Shown in pieces: positions 7,108 to 15,998 of a stretch of 64,000 bases of DNA; position 1 is the stretch's first letter, and the number at the start of each line of letters is the position of its first letter. The notes beneath the pieces were generated by a model that saw only the letters and a program-made list of their open reading frames with translations, did no database searches and had not been told where the DNA came from. This stretch comes from Sporofaciens musculi (GTDB lineage Bacteria > Bacillota > Clostridia > Lachnospirales > Lachnospiraceae), in NCBI RefSeq assembly GCF_009830285.1, contig NZ_WUQX01000001.1:1426501-1490500 (forward strand). Direction: 5' to 3'. Both the position numbers and the translations under genes were made by a program.

Positions 7108-10100
7108 ATGGCTGACGGACATTTGAATTTTGATACAAAGATAAATACAGACGGTTTTAACAAAGGGCTTTCTGCCATCGGGAGGCTGGTAAAAGGCGCG
7201 GGAAGTCAGGTGTCTGCGCTTGGGAAGTCCTTCCTGCCAGTGACGGCTGCCGTCACTGGAGTGGGGGCCGCCGCGGCAAAAACCACCATAGATTTCACGA
7301 AACTCTATGAGAGTACAATGGTCGTTTTTGAAAAAATGCTGGGCGGGAAGAATGCGGCGAATGAGTTGTATGACAGCCTGCTTTCCATTGCGAAGGCTTC
7401 AACGTTTTCGCAGGAAGCGTTTCTGACAGCGGGCAAGAAGCTGGTCGGCATGGGGGTGAATGCCCAGGATACGACAAAATACATGCAGGCCATTACGGAC
7501 GCCGTAGCCGGTTTTGGAGGTACGTCAGAGAATCTTACCAATGTAGCGGAGAATTTTGCCAAGATATCCACGGCAGGACGCTTGAGTATGGAAGATGTGA
7601 ATATGCTCAGTGACAATGGAATCCAGGCATTGAAGATTCTGGGGAATCAGTATGGAAAGACGACGGATGAGATTCGGGATATGATTTCCGATGGCGCGAT
7701 TCCCGCGAAAGATGCCATGGATAAGCTGGCCGGAGGGATTGAAGAAGGTACGGATGGAGTCAATGGCATGACGGCCGCCATGAAAGGCATGTCGCTGGCT
7801 ATGAAGGGGAAGACACTGACGGGGGCACTGGATTCTCTGAACAGTGGATTTCGGGCCTTTGCACTCAATCTGACAGGGATTAATCCCACATTGAAGGAAA
7901 ATGACGAAGGATATGAGGAAAGCACGAAACGTCTGCAGCAATTAACGGCAGCAATTTCTACTGTGGCGGGCATACTGCCATCCCTGTCATCTCTGTTTAC
8001 CAGTGTCACGGAAGGTGTCGGGATTCTGCTGGAAAAATTAGTCGGCGCCAATGTGGCTTTTGATGAGGCGTCTGGCAAGTGGCAGAATGTCGGAGGGATC
8101 CTTGGGACGATCCAGGAGAAGCTTGAGGATATAGAACCAGAGAAGCTGCGACAGATTGGAGATGTGATCCTGGGGATGGCTGCGGCTGGGGCTGTGCTTC
8201 CTGTCGTGGGCGGCGGGATCGCCAAAGTCGGTAATGCAGTGGATTTGTTGGGGCAGGTTATTGCACCTGTGGAAAAGGGAGTTACTGGGCTTCCGGATAT
8301 ATTTAAACGCACGGGAAGCGATATGAAAACTGCAGCAAAAAGTTTTGGAAATTTAAAGGACGCAATCTTACTTCCCCTTTCAGATATACCAGAAGGGATG
8401 AGAGAGTTGTGGGAGACGGGGCCAGGGGGTAAGATGATAGATGCCCTGTCAGGGGTCTCTGGAAAAATGACCGAGGAATTTGGAAAGATCGGGCCGACGC
8501 TACAAAGTAAATTTCCAGGGATATCTTCTGCATTATCGGATATGAGTTCTTATCTTGGGACCTGGGGCGGTAAGGTAGGGGAAGCGTTCCAGGGAGTTGT
8601 AAAAAGCGTTGGGAATTTTGCCCCAGGATTTATCGGTATGTTGAAATTCGGTGTGATTGCTGGTGCGCTGGTTGCAGGACTTGGATTACTGCAGGGACAG
8701 TTTGGCGAGCAGATAGTTGCATTTTTGCAGACGGCGGCAGAAAAAGGACCCGAAGTAATCACACAGTTCTGTAATGGTATTTCCAGTAATCTGCCATCGT
8801 TAATTGCCCAGGGAGCCATATTGATCCAGAATTTGCTGCAGGCAATCACGGCCAATATTCCCGCAGTTATTTCGGGTGGCGTGCAGATCATTGCCAGCCT
8901 GGTGACAGGGATTGCACAGCAGTTACCAATACTTGTGCCGATGGCGATTCAGATGATTTTGACGATTGTTCAGTCCTTATTGCAGAATCTACCGCAATTA
9001 ATCAGTGCAGGGCTGCAGCTTGTAATGGGGCTTGGTCAGGGGTTAATCAATGCGATTCCTCTGTTGATTTCTGCGGCGCCGGTAATTATCCGGACACTTG
9101 TTACAGGTATTGTGCAGAATCTTCCCAATATTATTTTGGTCGGGATTCAGCTATTGCTTGCGCTAGTGAATGGGGTTGTCCAAGCGATTCCACAACTGCT
9201 TGCCCTGATACCTGAGGTATTTTCAGCTTTTGTGGAAGGTATTTTGAGTGTGGACTGGCTGAGCGTTGGGAAGCAGATATTGACTGCTATCGTTGACGGG
9301 ATTAAGAGTATTGGAACGAGCCTGTGGGACGCAGTTACAGAAATATTTGATGATGGGGAAAATGAAGCAGAAGAAAAAGGACGGAATGCAGGTCAAAAAT
9401 ATGCGCAGGGTGTAGAGAGCACAACTGTTGAGGCACAAACTTCTGCTGCGGCTGTGGCTACAGCGGCAACGGATTCATTTGTGTTCACTATGGATTCTAA
9501 TGGGGAGTTGGTCAACCAGGCGACCTGGAATATGGGAAATACTGCAAATAACGGATTGCAGATGGCTAATGTTCCAGGAGCCTTCAGTATGAACGCACAA
9601 GATGCGGCGAATGGGTTGATTACTACCTTGAATGTAAATGACATGGGTGCATTTTCGGCGGCGCAGTTAATTGGAACGGCGGCAAACTCTGGAATTGGTG
9701 CGGCTAATATGGGGGGCGCATTTTCCAATGAAGGCACGCAGGCGGGACAGGAACTAAGTTCTTCGTTAAGTGGGCAGACAGGAGCTGTTTCCGCTGCTGC
9801 AAGCCAGGTCGCTGGGTCAGCGGAAAGTTCTTTATCAAATGTAAATTTAAGCGGTTCATATTCCAATGTCGGCCTGCAGGCCATGCAGAGCTTAGCGGGA
9901 TCCATCACTTCGTCCAGCCCACAGGTGAACAGTGCAGGAAAAGCCGCTGCTATGGCAGCCATAACCGGTCTGACTTCTGGAAGGATGCCGGATAAGGCAA
10001 AACAGGAAGGGACAAAGTTTATCCAGGCTCTTTCATCGTCAGTCAGATCTGGAGCCGGGACGGTGAGGGCTGCTGTCACTGCCGTTATGAATGCGGCGAA

Positions 10101-10638
10101 AGCGGCAGCTAACGACCTGTCCGGATCCGGATATTCTGCCGGGCAGATGTTCAGCGCCGGGATAGCAAACGGGATTCTTTCCGGGCAGAGCAGTATCGCC
10201 GCTGCGGCCGCACAAGTTGCCAATGCGGCAGTCCAGGCGGCAAAGCAAAACCTGGATATCAACAGCCCATCGAAAGTCGGGGCGTCGATCGGTGAAATGT
10301 TTGATTCCGGGATTGCAAAAGGTATTGGCGGAAATATAACCGGGATTCTTGACAGTGTGGGAAGGATGACGGGAGCCATTGAAAACGGGACCGTGTCGGC
10401 GTTGAATGCCCTTCAGAGGCAGGCAATACAGGGAATGATGGGTACGGCTGGTGGAAGCGGCGTATCTTATGGCCGGAGCCAGGGGCAGGCGGCAGACAGG
10501 CAGGTGCTGCCCGTGTATGTACAGACGAAAGCGACCCTGGTGCTGCAGGATGGCCGGGTGATTGCGGACGTGACGACGCCTTATGTGGACGCAAACATCG
10601 GCAATAACGTGGTAAAGAAAGGACGGTACCTTAAATGA
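7108..10638 (+). CDS. Tail tape measure protein
   Basis: 1176 residues. The N-terminal tape-measure domain has FDTKINTDGFNKGLSAIG, FLTAGKKLVGMGVNAQ and LSMEDVNMLSDNGIQAL. A central region (about residues 510-740) has repeated hydrophobic helices rich in Leu, Ile and Pro, the expected membrane-interacting part. The C-terminal half is Ala/Ser/Gly-rich with repeated motifs of the type 'NVPGAFS', 'NMGGAFSNEG', 'NLSGSYSNVG'. Length sets the tail length in siphoviruses; at roughly 0.15 nm per residue this would be about 175 nm (estimate). It overlaps the Dit start by 4 nt. Confidence 0.9.
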   Translation: MADGHLNFDTKINTDGFNKGLSAIGRLVKGAGSQVSALGKSFLPVTAAVTGVGAAAAKTTIDFTKLYESTMVVFEKMLGGKNAANELYDSLLSIAKASTFSQEAFLTAGKKLVGMGVNAQDTTKYMQAITDAVAGFGGTSENLTNVAENFAKISTAGRLSMEDVNMLSDNGIQALKILGNQYGKTTDEIRDMISDGAIPAKDAMDKLAGGIEEGTDGVNGMTAAMKGMSLAMKGKTLTGALDSLNSGFRAFALNLTGINPTLKENDEGYEESTKRLQQLTAAISTVAGILPSLSSLFTSVTEGVGILLEKLVGANVAFDEASGKWQNVGGILGTIQEKLEDIEPEKLRQIGDVILGMAAAGAVLPVVGGGIAKVGNAVDLLGQVIAPVEKGVTGLPDIFKRTGSDMKTAAKSFGNLKDAILLPLSDIPEGMRELWETGPGGKMIDALSGVSGKMTEEFGKIGPTLQSKFPGISSALSDMSSYLGTWGGKVGEAFQGVVKSVGNFAPGFIGMLKFGVIAGALVAGLGLLQGQFGEQIVAFLQTAAEKGPEVITQFCNGISSNLPSLIAQGAILIQNLLQAITANIPAVISGGVQIIASLVTGIAQQLPILVPMAIQMILTIVQSLLQNLPQLISAGLQLVMGLGQGLINAIPLLISAAPVIIRTLVTGIVQNLPNIILVGIQLLLALVNGVVQAIPQLLALIPEVFSAFVEGILSVDWLSVGKQILTAIVDGIKSIGTSLWDAVTEIFDDGENEAEEKGRNAGQKYAQGVESTTVEAQTSAAAVATAATDSFVFTMDSNGELVNQATWNMGNTANNGLQMANVPGAFSMNAQDAANGLITTLNVNDMGAFSAAQLIGTAANSGIGAANMGGAFSNEGTQAGQELSSSLSGQTGAVSAAASQVAGSAESSLSNVNLSGSYSNVGLQAMQSLAGSITSSSPQVNSAGKAAAMAAITGLTSGRMPDKAKQEGTKFIQALSSSVRSGAGTVRAAVTAVMNAAKAAANDLSGSGYSAGQMFSAGIANGILSGQSSIAAAAAQVANAAVQAAKQNLDINSPSKVGASIGEMFDSGIAKGIGGNITGILDSVGRMTGAIENGTVSALNALQRQAIQGMMGTAGGSGVSYGRSQGQAADRQVLPVYVQTKATLVLQDGRVIADVTTPYVDANIGNNVVKKGRYLK

Positions 10639-11495
10639 GAAAAATAGAAGGGGTGTTATTGAATGACATCCACACTTACAAGGATCTGGGGCTTCGCCTT
10701 CTCGGAATACAGATTGATCCGGCTGATCCGAAGCTGGAAACGGTATCTGTCCCTATGTCCAGTAGCCGGCTGAATCTTGCAAAGTTCTTAAACCCGGATA
10801 TTCAGTATGAATGGCGGAATATCGTATTAAGTTTTGATAAGCGGGATGATTATCATATGTGGGCTTTTCATGGTTCAAATATAAAGAACCTGTTCCACGG
10901 CCAGGAAGTGCAGCTGATCCTGGACTCTGACAAGGGATTTTATTATACCGGTACTGCAATCATTGAGACCAGTAAGGAAAATAATGTGTTTTGTGATTAT
11001 CTTGTAACACTGGAAGCAGATCCATATAAGTATGAACGTTTCAGCAGTCTGGAACCGTGGGTCTGGGATGTATTTCCGTTCAATGGCGGTATCATCCGTA
11101 ATTATAGGGATTTGGAAGTAAATGGAACTATGACATTGCTGATACCGGGACGACGGAAAAAGGTTGTTCCGGTATTTGATTGTTCTTCGGCTATGTCGTT
11201 AGGTTACGGCGGTCAGACTTATTATCTTCCGGCTGGCCGGTCTAAACTTTTAGATTTGCAATTAGGTGAGGGGGAGCATTTCCTGACCTTCCGAGGAACA
11301 GGAAAGGTGAGTGTTGACTACAGGGGGGGCGAGTTTATAATGTATCAGATTTTTTGCGACAATTCACTCTTATATGATCCCAGGGACGAAGACAATCCCA
11401 TTTTAACCGGGAAGGTGAGTTTGACGGTGAATGCAACGGGGGGAGCTGACATTTTCCCTGCCGCCCATGCACAAGGGGATCGACCTGATCCGTAA
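10635..11495 (+). CDS. Distal tail protein (Dit), reading through its expected stop because of an extra G
   Basis: The first ~235 residues (LSFDKRDDYHMWAFHG, ADPYKYERFSS, then a beta-rich galectin-like part ending VSVDYRGG) match Dit, the hub that connects the tail tube to Tal. The frame has no stop where Dit should end. Removing one base from the G7 run at 11323-11329 gives ...DYRGASL and TAA at 11338-11340, overlapping an ATG at 11340 that begins the Tal N-terminus (MYQIFCDNSLLYDP). As written, the frame fuses Dit to the first ~33 Tal residues and ends out of frame at 11495. Confidence 0.72.
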   Translation: MRKIEGVLLNDIHTYKDLGLRLLGIQIDPADPKLETVSVPMSSSRLNLAKFLNPDIQYEWRNIVLSFDKRDDYHMWAFHGSNIKNLFHGQEVQLILDSDKGFYYTGTAIIETSKENNVFCDYLVTLEADPYKYERFSSLEPWVWDVFPFNGGIIRNYRDLEVNGTMTLLIPGRRKKVVPVFDCSSAMSLGYGGQTYYLPAGRSKLLDLQLGEGEHFLTFRGTGKVSVDYRGGEFIMYQIFCDNSLLYDPRDEDNPILTGKVSLTVNATGGADIFPAAHAQGDRPDP

Positions 11496-12819
11496 GCTGA
11501 GCTCCGTGGTGCAGGTCTACGATGGTGGGGAACTCCTGTATGAAGGACGGGTGCTGGATTCCAAGTCCGATATGTACCATACAGTTACTTATACCTGCGA
11601 AGGCTCTCTTGCATACCTGTTGGACAGTATCCAACATCCCAAGGCATATCATAACCTGACACCGGCATCCTACCTAAACGACAAGCTCATACAGCATAAC
11701 AGCCAGGTGGGTGCCGAGAAGCGCTTCCTTCTGGGAACCGTAGAAAAGCAGACTATGAATTATGACGCCAGGGAGGATAACCAGTATACCAATACCCTGG
11801 ATACTATTATGGATAAGCTGGTGGACAGCAACGGTGGGTATCTTAGGGTAAGAAAGCAAGGGGATGACCGTTATCTGGATTATCTGGAATCTTATCACCG
11901 GACCTCCGGCCAGGTCATCCGGTTCGGGGAAAATATCCTGGACCTGACTGAGCACATCAGCGCGGAAAATGTAATTACCGTCCTAATTCCTCTCGGTAAG
12001 GCGGCAGAGGGGGAGAACAGGGAAGGCGGAAAACGGCTGACCATTGAATCCGTAAATGGTGGTAAGGACTACCTGGAAGATTTGGAAGCGGTTGCCTTAT
12101 ATGGCCGGATTGTCGGGACTAAGAACTGGGATGATGTGACGGTGCCGGCAAATTTAAAAACAAAAGGACAGGAATATCTGGCAGGCGCCCGCAATCTTAC
12201 CGCCACGATTGAACTGACAGCCATTGACCTGCATCTGGTTGATGTGGACATAGACCGGATCAGATTAGGCGATATGATCCGCGTAGTATCACCGCCCCAC
12301 AAGCTGGATAAATACATGATGGTATCCAAACGGGAATACAATCTTGTGAATCCGCAGGAGGATAAGATTGTGCTAGGCGATACCATAGCAGCCCTGACCG
12401 AAAAGCAGGTGGCTCTGCAGAAAAACATGGAGAAGCAGAAGCACTTTTCTGCCTCCGTGGAAGAAGTCCGCGGAAGTGTATCTATTTTGGCAGGAGAGGT
12501 TGATTCTGCAAAACAGGATGTGTCTGCGCTGGGAGGAAAGGTGCAAACCTTGGAGGGGAATTCTTCGGATGTACAGAAAACCCTGCAGGGTATCCATAAC
12601 AGCCTGACAGCCCAGGAAGAAAAAATAAAGGGAATGAGAGAGGATATCCATGAGGATCGGGACCGGTTTAATGCGCTTGAGAGGGCAGACCAGCAAGCTG
12701 CGGAAACGACACAGGGGATTCTCGACCGCCTGGGGACTTTAGAGGGAGCTAAGCAGAATTTAGAAGAAAGGATACAGGGGATACTTACCAGGTTAGAGGC
12801 CCTGGAGGGAGGTGCATAG
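11431..12819 (+). CDS. Tail-associated protein Tal / tail spike hub; true start probably 11340 in a shifted frame
   Basis: GELTFSLPPMHKGIDLIRKL, LYEGRVLDSKSDMYHT and TYTCEGSLAYLLDSIQ identify the Prophage_tail/Tal hub that forms the tail tip below Dit. The expected N-terminus MYQIFCDNSLLYDP...VNATG lies upstream in the Dit frame; deleting one base of the G6 run at 11438-11443 joins the two parts exactly (NATG-ELTF). The C-terminal ~120 residues are a long coiled coil (VQTLEGNSSDVQKTLQGIHN; LDRLGTLEGAKQNLEERIQG) that probably trimerises or holds fibres. The ATG at 11431 has only a distant Shine-Dalgarno. Confidence 0.72.
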   Translation: MQRGELTFSLPPMHKGIDLIRKLSSVVQVYDGGELLYEGRVLDSKSDMYHTVTYTCEGSLAYLLDSIQHPKAYHNLTPASYLNDKLIQHNSQVGAEKRFLLGTVEKQTMNYDAREDNQYTNTLDTIMDKLVDSNGGYLRVRKQGDDRYLDYLESYHRTSGQVIRFGENILDLTEHISAENVITVLIPLGKAAEGENREGGKRLTIESVNGGKDYLEDLEAVALYGRIVGTKNWDDVTVPANLKTKGQEYLAGARNLTATIELTAIDLHLVDVDIDRIRLGDMIRVVSPPHKLDKYMMVSKREYNLVNPQEDKIVLGDTIAALTEKQVALQKNMEKQKHFSASVEEVRGSVSILAGEVDSAKQDVSALGGKVQTLEGNSSDVQKTLQGIHNSLTAQEEKIKGMREDIHEDRDRFNALERADQQAAETTQGILDRLGTLEGAKQNLEERIQGILTRLEALEGGA

Positions 12820-12821
12820 AA

Positions 12822-13391
12822 GTGACAGAGGCATTAGAACAACGGATCAGGGCATTGATACAGGAATTCCGTACTGCCATATATGGGGAGGAGGTCCGGA
12901 GGACTTATGCGGATATCGCAGAATTGGTCTGTATCGACGCAGTAAAAAAGGCGGATTATGCCACAGCTCAGGGAGATTATGCAAAGGCCCAGGGGAATTA
13001 TGCGAAGACCCAGGGCGACTATGCAAAGGCCCAGGGCAACCAGGCAAGGGACCAGACAGCGGAGAACATTGCGGCGATTCATTTGGCCATGCAGCAGATA
13101 CAGAATGAGTTTGGGGATATTAAGGATGTCATTAACGATACAGAGAATGGTTCCTTACTGTTAGAGATTAAAGGTCTTTTAAGCGATATGTACCGGATTG
13201 CTACAGATGCGGATATTGACCGCATTATTGCAGGCTCTTATGTGGATGAGGATGATGAAGGCTCTATCTTTGATGTGGCAAGCGAACAGGATATTGATGA
13301 TATCATAAGCGGCAGCTACGTGGATATACCAGCATCCGAGGAAGTCATAGAGGATGCAGAGCTTCGGGCGATTGTAGAGCAGTCATTTTAG
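12822..13391 (+). CDS. Tail tip / baseplate coiled-coil protein with YAKAQGD repeats
   Basis: 189 residues from GTG 12822, with GGAGGGAGG just before the Tal stop. After MTEALEQRIRALIQEFRTAI, four near-identical 7-residue units (YA-x-x-QG-D/N: DYATAQG, DYAKAQG, NYAKTQG, DYAKAQG) occupy about residues 45-72, encoded by 21-bp tandem repeats near 12955-13040. The C-terminus carries two copies of a DIDxIIxGSYVD motif that recurs at the end of the next gene. No enzyme motif was seen; it is probably structural. Confidence 0.6.
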   Translation: MTEALEQRIRALIQEFRTAIYGEEVRRTYADIAELVCIDAVKKADYATAQGDYAKAQGNYAKTQGDYAKAQGNQARDQTAENIAAIHLAMQQIQNEFGDIKDVINDTENGSLLLEIKGLLSDMYRIATDADIDRIIAGSYVDEDDEGSIFDVASEQDIDDIISGSYVDIPASEEVIEDAELRAIVEQSF

Positions 13392-13413
13392 GTGTAAAGG
13401 AAGGTGAAGAAAA

Positions 13414-14901
13414 ATGGCAAGAAAGATAGATATTGAACATCTGAACACCTTTACCGCATATCTGGCAGAGACGATCTACAACATATTTGTCCGGAAGCAG
13501 TTTGGCAAGGGATTATCCGAGAACGATTATACAGACGAAGAAAAGGTGAAGCTGTCCGGTATTGCAGAGGGTGCAAACCGGACGGTTACAGATGTAGTCT
13601 TAAATATTACCTCTGAGAATCCCATCCAGAATAAGGCTGTGAAAGCAGAGGCGGACAGGCTGCAAGGTGAAATAAACCAAAAAGTTCCATCCTCCCGTAC
13701 TGTCAATGGGCACGCCTTAACAGGGAATATTTCACTGACAGCGGCAGACGTAGGGGCAGATGCAAGCGGCTCGGCGGCAAGCGCTTTAGGCTCTGCCAAA
13801 TCTTATACGGATAAAAAGATTGTGGATTTAATCGGGGGCGCGCCGGAAACACTGGATACGTTGAAAGAGGTAGCAGACGCACTTGCGGCAAATCATGATG
13901 TCGTGGAAGCATTGGACGCGGCGATTGGCACAAAGGCCAGTGCAGAAGCCTTACAGGCGCATACCAATAGCCAATCGAATCCCCATAAAGTGACCAAGGA
14001 GCAGGTCGGCCTTGGCAATGTAGAGGATAAGACGGGCGCTGAGATCCGTGGTGAGATGACCAAAGCGGAGGTTGAGAAGGCATTAGGGTATACGCCTTCC
14101 GCAATTACAAATGTTCCAGATGTTGCGACCAACGACCAAACGCCGACATTTACCCAAGCAGCCGGAAGGGCGAATATAGCCAGCGGGGAGAAGCTGAGCA
14201 CAATATTAGGTAAAATCATGAAATGGTATGCTGATTTTAAAGCGGTTGCTTTTTCTGGAAGTTATAATGACCTGAGTAACCGGCCAAGTATTCCGGCGGC
14301 GGTAGCCGTAAAAGGAAACGCGGAGTCAAGTTACCGGACAGGGAATGTGAACCTGACACCGGAAAATTTGGGCGCTGCGTCGGCAAGCCACAGCCATACC
14401 GCGGGGCAAGTGTCGGGATTGCCTTCATCGCTTCCGGCCAACGGAGGGACGGCGAATTATGCGAACTATTTAAATGCGGTTAATATACCAGCCAATGCCA
14501 ACCTTAACAGCTACACAACACCAGGATTTTATTATTGCCCGGCCAATGCAACGGTGGCAACCTTATCAAACCGCCCGACGGGTAACGCTTTCTTTATGAT
14601 AGTTGGGAAACATGCGGGGACATTCCAGCTCGTGGTGGAGTATATGGCATCTGGGTTTAAAGCCTATATGCGCAATTATTATAACGGTACCTGGGGAGTA
14701 TGGGCGAGGATATATACCACCATAGACAAGCCGTCCACAGGGGATATCGGGGCTGCGGCATCAGGGCATACACATGGGGCTGCGACACAGTCTGCTAATG
14801 GTTTGATGTCAGCAGCGGATAAGAAAAAGCTGGATGGGATTGCCCTGGAGGAAACCCCGGAAGCGGATATTGACAAGATAATAGCGGGTACATATGCCTA
14901 G
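13414..14901 (+). CDS. Tail fibre protein with pyocin-knob-like domain
   Basis: 495 residues. Fibre repeats include YTDEEKVKLSGIAEGAN, TVNGHALTGNISLTAADVGA and SHSHTAGQVSGLPSSLPA. A pyocin-knob-like domain (LNSYTTPGFYYCPANATVA ... GTWGVWARIYTT) spans about residues 360-440. A SANGLMSAADKKKLDGI segment follows, ending with ADIDKIIAGTYA, the same terminal motif as the preceding protein. Probable host-binding fibre shaft. Confidence 0.78.
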   Translation: MARKIDIEHLNTFTAYLAETIYNIFVRKQFGKGLSENDYTDEEKVKLSGIAEGANRTVTDVVLNITSENPIQNKAVKAEADRLQGEINQKVPSSRTVNGHALTGNISLTAADVGADASGSAASALGSAKSYTDKKIVDLIGGAPETLDTLKEVADALAANHDVVEALDAAIGTKASAEALQAHTNSQSNPHKVTKEQVGLGNVEDKTGAEIRGEMTKAEVEKALGYTPSAITNVPDVATNDQTPTFTQAAGRANIASGEKLSTILGKIMKWYADFKAVAFSGSYNDLSNRPSIPAAVAVKGNAESSYRTGNVNLTPENLGAASASHSHTAGQVSGLPSSLPANGGTANYANYLNAVNIPANANLNSYTTPGFYYCPANATVATLSNRPTGNAFFMIVGKHAGTFQLVVEYMASGFKAYMRNYYNGTWGVWARIYTTIDKPSTGDIGAAASGHTHGAATQSANGLMSAADKKKLDGIALEETPEADIDKIIAGTYA

Positions 14902-14922
14902 AAAGAGAGGAGATAAAAGGAA

Positions 14923-15426
14923 ATGAAAGTCATAACAACAAACCGTCTGAATCGGTTCTGGAAGAATGGGGTTCTGCCGATTAAGAATTCCCTGGCGAGC
15001 AAGCTGAATACGGCCAATGTGGTGAATAATCTGCTTACGACACAGGCGGGATATGCGTTGGATGCCCGCCAGGGGAAAACGTTGGATGATAAGATTACTG
15101 CATTAAATAGTAAATCTACACAGACACTTACACAAACCATTAATGGTTTAAGCTGCAAATTTTATTTCACTAAAGTGGGAAAAACTGTACAATGCGCTAT
15201 AGATGCGGTAGGCTCGTTGTCTTCTAACGATGCTGGCACAAATGGCGTTATCCCAGAAGCCTATCGTCCAATTTATACTTCCCGAATAATTGCCAAAAAT
15301 ATATCAGGTGGTGCCGAGTGCGGCACAACTCAATATAGGATAGGTAAAGATGGCCGTGTTGATATTGCATCCGGTGAAACAAGAAACGTTGAACGATATG
15401 TAACTGCTTGTTGGCTTACTAATTAA
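14923..15426 (+). CDS. Tail-tip fibre gene, currently expressed version of a switchable C-terminus
   Basis: 167 residues. The constant N-terminus (MKVITTNRLNRFWKNGVLPI ... YALDARQGKTLDDKITALNS) is shared with phage fibres that end in exchangeable domains. The variable C-terminal ~105 residues (GLSCKFYFTKVGKTVQCAID ... VERYVTACWLTN) form a beta-rich tip. The boundary falls exactly at a 19-bp inverted repeat (15095-15113) encoding TALNS; the partner repeat lies at 15699-15717, and a second tip domain faces it on the opposite strand. Inversion would replace the tip in frame. Confidence 0.75.
   Translation: MKVITTNRLNRFWKNGVLPIKNSLASKLNTANVVNNLLTTQAGYALDARQGKTLDDKITALNSKSTQTLTQTINGLSCKFYFTKVGKTVQCAIDAVGSLSSNDAGTNGVIPEAYRPIYTSRIIAKNISGGAECGTTQYRIGKDGRVDIASGETRNVERYVTACWLTN
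15095..15113 (+). repeat. Left inverted repeat of the tail-tip switch
   Basis: TTACTGCATTAAATAGTAA matches the reverse complement of 15699-15717 at 18 of 19 bases. It lies inside the fibre gene and encodes TALNS in frame. TTACT/AGTAA arms make each copy partly palindromic, as expected for a recombinase site. Confidence 0.8.
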
Positions 15427-15697
15427 TTTCACCGGCAGCGATCCACGTTATTTCGTAACCCTGGCCCACGATATTACCTTCAGGATCCATAACATATACA
15501 TTACAACCGGTTTTCGTAATATCCTTTACGCTACAACCTAGCCTTACATCAATAGCGTTGGTCTGATAATTTAAAATGCTTGCAACCACATGAGGTACAG
15601 TTTTATACGCCTGGGGGAAATTGATCGGGGCGACCCGAAAATATCCATTTACATTTTGTGTAGTTACTCGGCCAGACTGAACATATTGTTTCTTCAA
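15419..15697 (-). CDS. Silent alternative tail-tip C-terminal cassette in opposite orientation
   Basis: The frame encodes QYVQSGRVTTQNVNGYFRVA, PINFPQAYKTVPHVVASIL and CSVKDITKTGCNVYVMDPEG, a typical fibre-tip (H-type lectin-like) domain. It lacks a good start (TTG 15697, no Shine-Dalgarno). Its open frame continues upstream through the right inverted repeat as ...TALNSNLKKQYVQ, matching the TALNS junction of the expressed gene. Its stop overlaps the stop of the + strand gene, so the two tips are tail to tail. Read as an unexpressed cassette, not an independent gene. Confidence 0.75.
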   Translation of the reverse strand: MKKQYVQSGRVTTQNVNGYFRVAPINFPQAYKTVPHVVASILNYQTNAIDVRLGCSVKDITKTGCNVYVMDPEGNIVGQGYEITWIAAGEIN

Positions 15698-15698
15698 A

Positions 15699-15717
15699 TT
15701 ACTATTTAGTGCAGTAA
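15699..15717 (-). repeat. Right inverted repeat of the tail-tip switch
   Basis: On the - strand this reads TTACTGCACTAAATAGTAA, one mismatch from the left copy. It also encodes TALNS in the frame of the silent cassette, so exchange at the repeat keeps the frame. Confidence 0.8.
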
Positions 15718-15759
15718 GGAAAAAAAGAAAGGAAGAAATTTAATGAAAGAGATTAGAGC

Positions 15760-15781
15760 AGACCCATGAGGTCTTATTTTT
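15760..15781 (+). terminator. Probable terminator downstream of the fibre switch
   Basis: AGACC-CATGA-GGTCT hairpin followed by TATTTTTT. It falls just outside the invertible segment, so it would end either fibre version. Confidence 0.5.
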
Positions 15782-15817
15782 TACCCTGAATAAATTTTTA
15801 GTAAAGGAGGCCGTAAA

Positions 15818-15976
15818 ATGATTAAAATAGTATTCAAAAACGGGCGCGTGGACGAATGGTCCAAAGAAGAATATAGCGATTATAAGTACGATGGAAAATG
15901 TTTTATCGTGATTAAAGATAACCAATGGATCGGGTTTTACAATATGGATAGCGTTACATCTATTACAATCAAATAA
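15818..15976 (+). CDS. 52-aa phage protein of unknown function
   Basis: ATG 15818 follows AAAGGAGG at 15803-15810. The product MIKIVFKNGRVDEWSKEEYS...SVTSITIK is small and beta-rich, with no membrane segment or cysteine pair. It is not recognised; position between fibre and lysis genes is typical of small tail-tip or accessory proteins. Confidence 0.55.
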   Translation: MIKIVFKNGRVDEWSKEEYSDYKYDGKCFIVIKDNQWIGFYNMDSVTSITIK

Positions 15977-15998
15977 TAACAGGAAAGGAATAAAAGAT

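Larger units (their letters stand above)
15095..15717. other. Predicted invertible DNA segment (tail-tip switch, ~620 bp)
   Basis: Two alternative 3' ends of one fibre gene lie tail to tail between inverted repeats, the layout of the Mu G- and P1 C-segments. No invertase is recognisable in the prophage part of this window, so it must act from elsewhere. Confidence 0.78.

Noticed and set aside
9393..10379. Long open frame (328 codons) on the - strand
   Set aside because: Antisense to the Ala/Gly-rich tape measure C-terminus; Ala/Pro/Cys-biased composition, no Shine-Dalgarno and no motif. A shadow of GC-patterned codons.
11436..11446. Programmed -1 frameshift at G_GGG_GGA as an explanation for the split Tal gene
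   Set aside because: A -1 shift leads to AGC TGA, an immediate stop; restoration needs the +1 direction, so error or mutation is more likely.
12955..13040. Regular 21-bp repeats that could suggest a small CRISPR-like or satellite array
   Set aside because: They are in frame, encode YAKAQGD units with synonymous differences, and have no unique spacers.
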